A stretch of DNA of 6,429 nucleotides. Origin: Chloroflexota bacterium. GTDB lineage: Bacteria > Chloroflexota > Dormibacteria > CF-121. The notes below the pieces were generated by a model. That model was not told the origin of the DNA. It saw only the letters and a program-made list of their open reading frames with translations, and ran no database searches. This document shows positions 5,118 to 6,429 of this stretch, in pieces. Location: positions 1-6,429 of the forward strand of contig VBGO01000175.1 in NCBI GenBank assembly GCA_005882525.1, read 5' to 3'. Positions within the stretch are counted from its first letter, which is position 1. Every line of letters begins with the position of its first letter. Both the position numbers and the translations under genes were made by a program.

Positions 5118-6337
5118 TTGCGAAGCAGCGCCGGCAGCTGGGTGAAGTCGCGCTCGGCCGCCATTCGCATGAAGGCGAAGGCCCGGTCGTCCTGCTCGCG
5201 CCGGCGCAGGATATCCGCGTACATCATGCAAACCTTGGCCAGCTCGGCCGCGGCTTCGCGGTCGGCCAGTGTTCGCAGCGCTTCCGTGAACCGCCGGTCC
5301 GCCACCCGGCGCCGGCCCAGCAGGTCCGCGGCGGCACCTTCCACGGCAGCGGCGACCGCCTGATGGAGGTGGTCGCCGGATCGACCGGCAGCCTGCTGGC
5401 TCTCCTGGGACAGCAGGATCGCCTCGGCGGCCTCGCCGTCCGCCAGCGCGTAGCGCGCCAGCTCGCCGGCGGCAACCCCGATCTCGACGTCATCCTTCAG
5501 TTCACGCGCTCGCTCGAGGCAGGCTCGCTGAAGCTCGGCCGCTTGCCGGTGACGTCCGGCCGCGTAGTGGACGTCTGCGCGATGGCAATGTTCGAGGGCT
5601 CGATCGAGCTCGCCAAGCGCACGGGCGGCCACGCCGAGCGCCATGTGCGCATTGGCGATTCGGAGCAAGCTCTCGGCGTCAGTCGCGGCGTCGAGGGCGC
5701 GAAGGTAGTAGGCCATCGCCTCGGCGTGCTGGCCCAATCGGAAGCTGCTGCTGCCCAGGTTGGTCAGAACCCGGGCGCGAAGCTCGGGATCAGCATGGCG
5801 GCAACGATCCAGCCAGTCGAGCGCTCGCCGGCTCGCCTCGATCGCGGCGTTGAATCGCTCCTCGATGTGCAGCACCGTGCCGATCTCCGCATAGATGGAG
5901 GCGTTCAGCTCCGGGTCGTCAACGGGAACCGTCGCGGCGGCGTCCTGCAACGTCGACAGGGCGGCCCGGTTCTGGCGAAGCTCCGAGAGGGCCACCCCCC
6001 GGATCCGCTGGAGATCCGCTCGTTCGTTCGCGGTTGCGGGTAACGCCGACGCTTCGGCCACGATGTCCAGCGCCTGGGCGGGCTCCTCCGCCCGAACCGC
6101 CAGCTGGGCAGCCTTGCGGAGCAGCGCCAACTGCTGCGGCGGCCGATCGGGCACGAAGTAGGAAAGCGGCTGACCCAACCGCTCCGCAATCACGCGGAGC
6201 TTCGACAGCGACGGGGTCGCGTGGTTGCGCTCGACCTGGCTGATGAACCCCTTGGTCGCGAGGCCCCGGGCGAGCTGTTCCTGGGTGAGCCCCCTGGCCA
6301 GGCGGGCCTCTCGAAGCCGCTCTCCAACTGAGTTCAT
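5114..6337 (-). CDS. XRE-family HTH regulator with TPR domain (RRNPP-like architecture)
   Basis: 407 residues. The N-terminal XRE helix-turn-helix (about 3-62) reads VGERLREARLARGLTQEQLA, then GFISQVERNHATPS as the recognition region and LRVIAERLG. The rest (about 70-400) is a helical TPR array, clearest in NLGSSSFRLGQHAEAMAYY and ALGVAARALGELDRALEHC. This layout, DNA-binding head plus TPR sensor, is that of the RRNPP group (Rgg, PlcR, NprR), where a small peptide binds the TPR; no peptide gene is visible here, so the ligand is unknown. ATG 6337 is chosen because GGGAGG lies 4 nt upstream; the in-frame GTG 6349 would overlap that site. The TPR register breaks at residues 254/255, where about 20 residues seem absent. 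It forms an operon with the receiver-HD-GYP gene and is probably autoregulated through dyads in its promoter. Confidence 0.93.
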   Translation of the reverse strand: MNSVGERLREARLARGLTQEQLARGLATKGFISQVERNHATPSLSKLRVIAERLGQPLSYFVPDRPPQQLALLRKAAQLAVRAEEPAQALDIVAEASALPATANERADLQRIRGVALSELRQNRAALSTLQDAAATVPVDDPELNASIYAEIGTVLHIEERFNAAIEASRRALDWLDRCRHADPELRARVLTNLGSSSFRLGQHAEAMAYYLRALDAATDAESLLRIANAHMALGVAARALGELDRALEHCHRADVHYAAGRHRQAAELQRACLERARELKDDVEIGVAAGELARYALADGEAAEAILLSQESQQAAGRSGDHLHQAVAAAVEGAAADLLGRRRVADRRFTEALRTLADREAAAELAKVCMMYADILRRREQDDRAFAFMRMAAERDFTQLPALLRK

Positions 6338-6341
6338 ATTG

Positions 6342-6347
6342 CCTCCC
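6342..6347 (-). promoter_or_regulatory. Shine-Dalgarno of the XRE-TPR gene
   Basis: GGGAGG on the minus strand, followed by CAAT and ATG 6337. It is the clearest ribosome binding site in the window and decides the start against GTG 6349. Confidence 0.75.
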
Positions 6348-6351
6348 ACGG

Positions 6352-6366
6352 TATAGCTTTGCTAAA
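6352..6366. promoter_or_regulatory. Operator-like dyad in the XRE-TPR leader
   Basis: TATAGC-TTT-GCTAAA: 6 bp arms matching at five positions, with a perfect TAGC-TTT-GCTA core (6354-6364). It lies between the likely leftward -10 box and the Shine-Dalgarno, where a bound repressor would block the operon. Autoregulation by the encoded XRE protein is inference. Confidence 0.4.
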
Positions 6367-6379
6367 CATGCTGATGGAA

Positions 6380-6385
6380 AGTATA
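6380..6385 (-). promoter_or_regulatory. -10 box of the XRE-TPR/HD-GYP operon
   Basis: TATACT on the minus strand (6385-6380) differs from TATAAT at one position. It would start a transcript near 6373, with a leader of about 36 nt. No convincing -35 box lies 16-19 bp upstream, so the promoter may need an activator. Confidence 0.45.
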
Positions 6386-6415
6386 TTGACACCAAATTGG
6401 ACTGGGTGATAGATT
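6386..6415 (+). promoter_or_regulatory. Rightward promoter reading out of the window
   Basis: A perfect TTGACA (6386-6391) is followed after 18 bp by TAGATT (6410-6415), which fits TANNNT. The spacer holds the palindrome CCAA-A-TTGG (6392-6400), a position where a repressor would block polymerase. The target gene would begin beyond 6429 and be divergent from the XRE-TPR operon. This -35 box directly abuts the leftward -10 box. Confidence 0.5.
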
Positions 6416-6429
6416 CCGGCTGATCGGTC

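Noticed and set aside
5118..5231. 38-residue N-terminal extension of the receiver-HD-GYP protein
   Set aside because: It lies wholly inside the regulator gene, is Arg/Gly/Ala-rich and unlike receiver sequence. The ATGA overlap at 5114-5117 is the natural start.
4641..5363. 240-codon plus-strand open frame
   Set aside because: It is antisense to the receiver domain and the regulator's C-terminus, with no recognisable domain or ribosome binding site.
1..6429. Mobile element, CRISPR array, phage-defence locus, tRNA or rRNA
   Set aside because: I saw no direct repeat array, terminal inverted repeats, transposase or integrase motifs, nor tRNA-like cloverleaf. The genes are ordinary chromosomal families with uniform base composition except for 6338-6429.

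Overview
This is a GC-rich chromosomal window (estimated by eye at roughly two thirds G+C) with eight complete genes and one partial gene. It shows no transposase, integrase, CRISPR array, tRNA or rRNA. The gene set (DUF3048/YerB-type lipoprotein, CoxG, MocA-like nucleotidyltransferase, XRE-TPR regulator) and the repeated pattern of a TANNNT -10 box placed 6-7 nt before a GTG/ATG start, without a Shine-Dalgarno, suggest a GC-rich bacterium that uses many leaderless mRNAs. A member of Chloroflexota, Dormibacterota or a related soil lineage would fit. That placement is inference; no marker gene in the window fixes it.

Layout, left to right. (1) Minus strand: the 5' end of an unrecognised gene (1-100) overlaps the stop of a PHP-family phosphoesterase (97-930). 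(2) Plus strand: an unrecognised small protein of 81 residues (1057-1302). It converges with a minus-strand Bax inhibitor-1/YccA-family membrane protein (1309-1962). (3) Plus strand: a DUF3048 lipoprotein (2028-2990), a GNRA-capped hairpin terminator (3019-3051), then a two-gene unit of coxG (3067-3531) and a MocA-like molybdopterin nucleotidyltransferase (3528-4085). The second gene of that unit appears to begin at a CTG overlapping the coxG stop. (4) Minus strand: a two-gene operon of an XRE-TPR transcription regulator (5114-6337) and, coupled through ATGA, a receiver-HD-GYP protein (4104-5117). The AT-richer region 6338-6429 carries this operon's promoter and Shine-Dalgarno, plus a rightward promoter with a perfect TTGACA box that reads out of the window.

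How they work together. CoxG and the MocA-like enzyme both belong to the accessory machinery of molybdenum hydroxylases such as aerobic CO dehydrogenase; the catalytic subunits are not in the window. The XRE-TPR/HD-GYP operon is the most unusual part. Its receiver has Glu in place of the phospho-acceptor Asp, and its HD-GYP domain has lost a metal-ligand His, the HDxGK Lys and a conserved Asp. It may therefore be a phosphorylation-independent and possibly non-catalytic partner of the TPR regulator. The regulator itself has a break in its TPR register and sits beside operator-like dyads at a divergent promoter. The remaining genes look like ordinary housekeeping or accessory genes.
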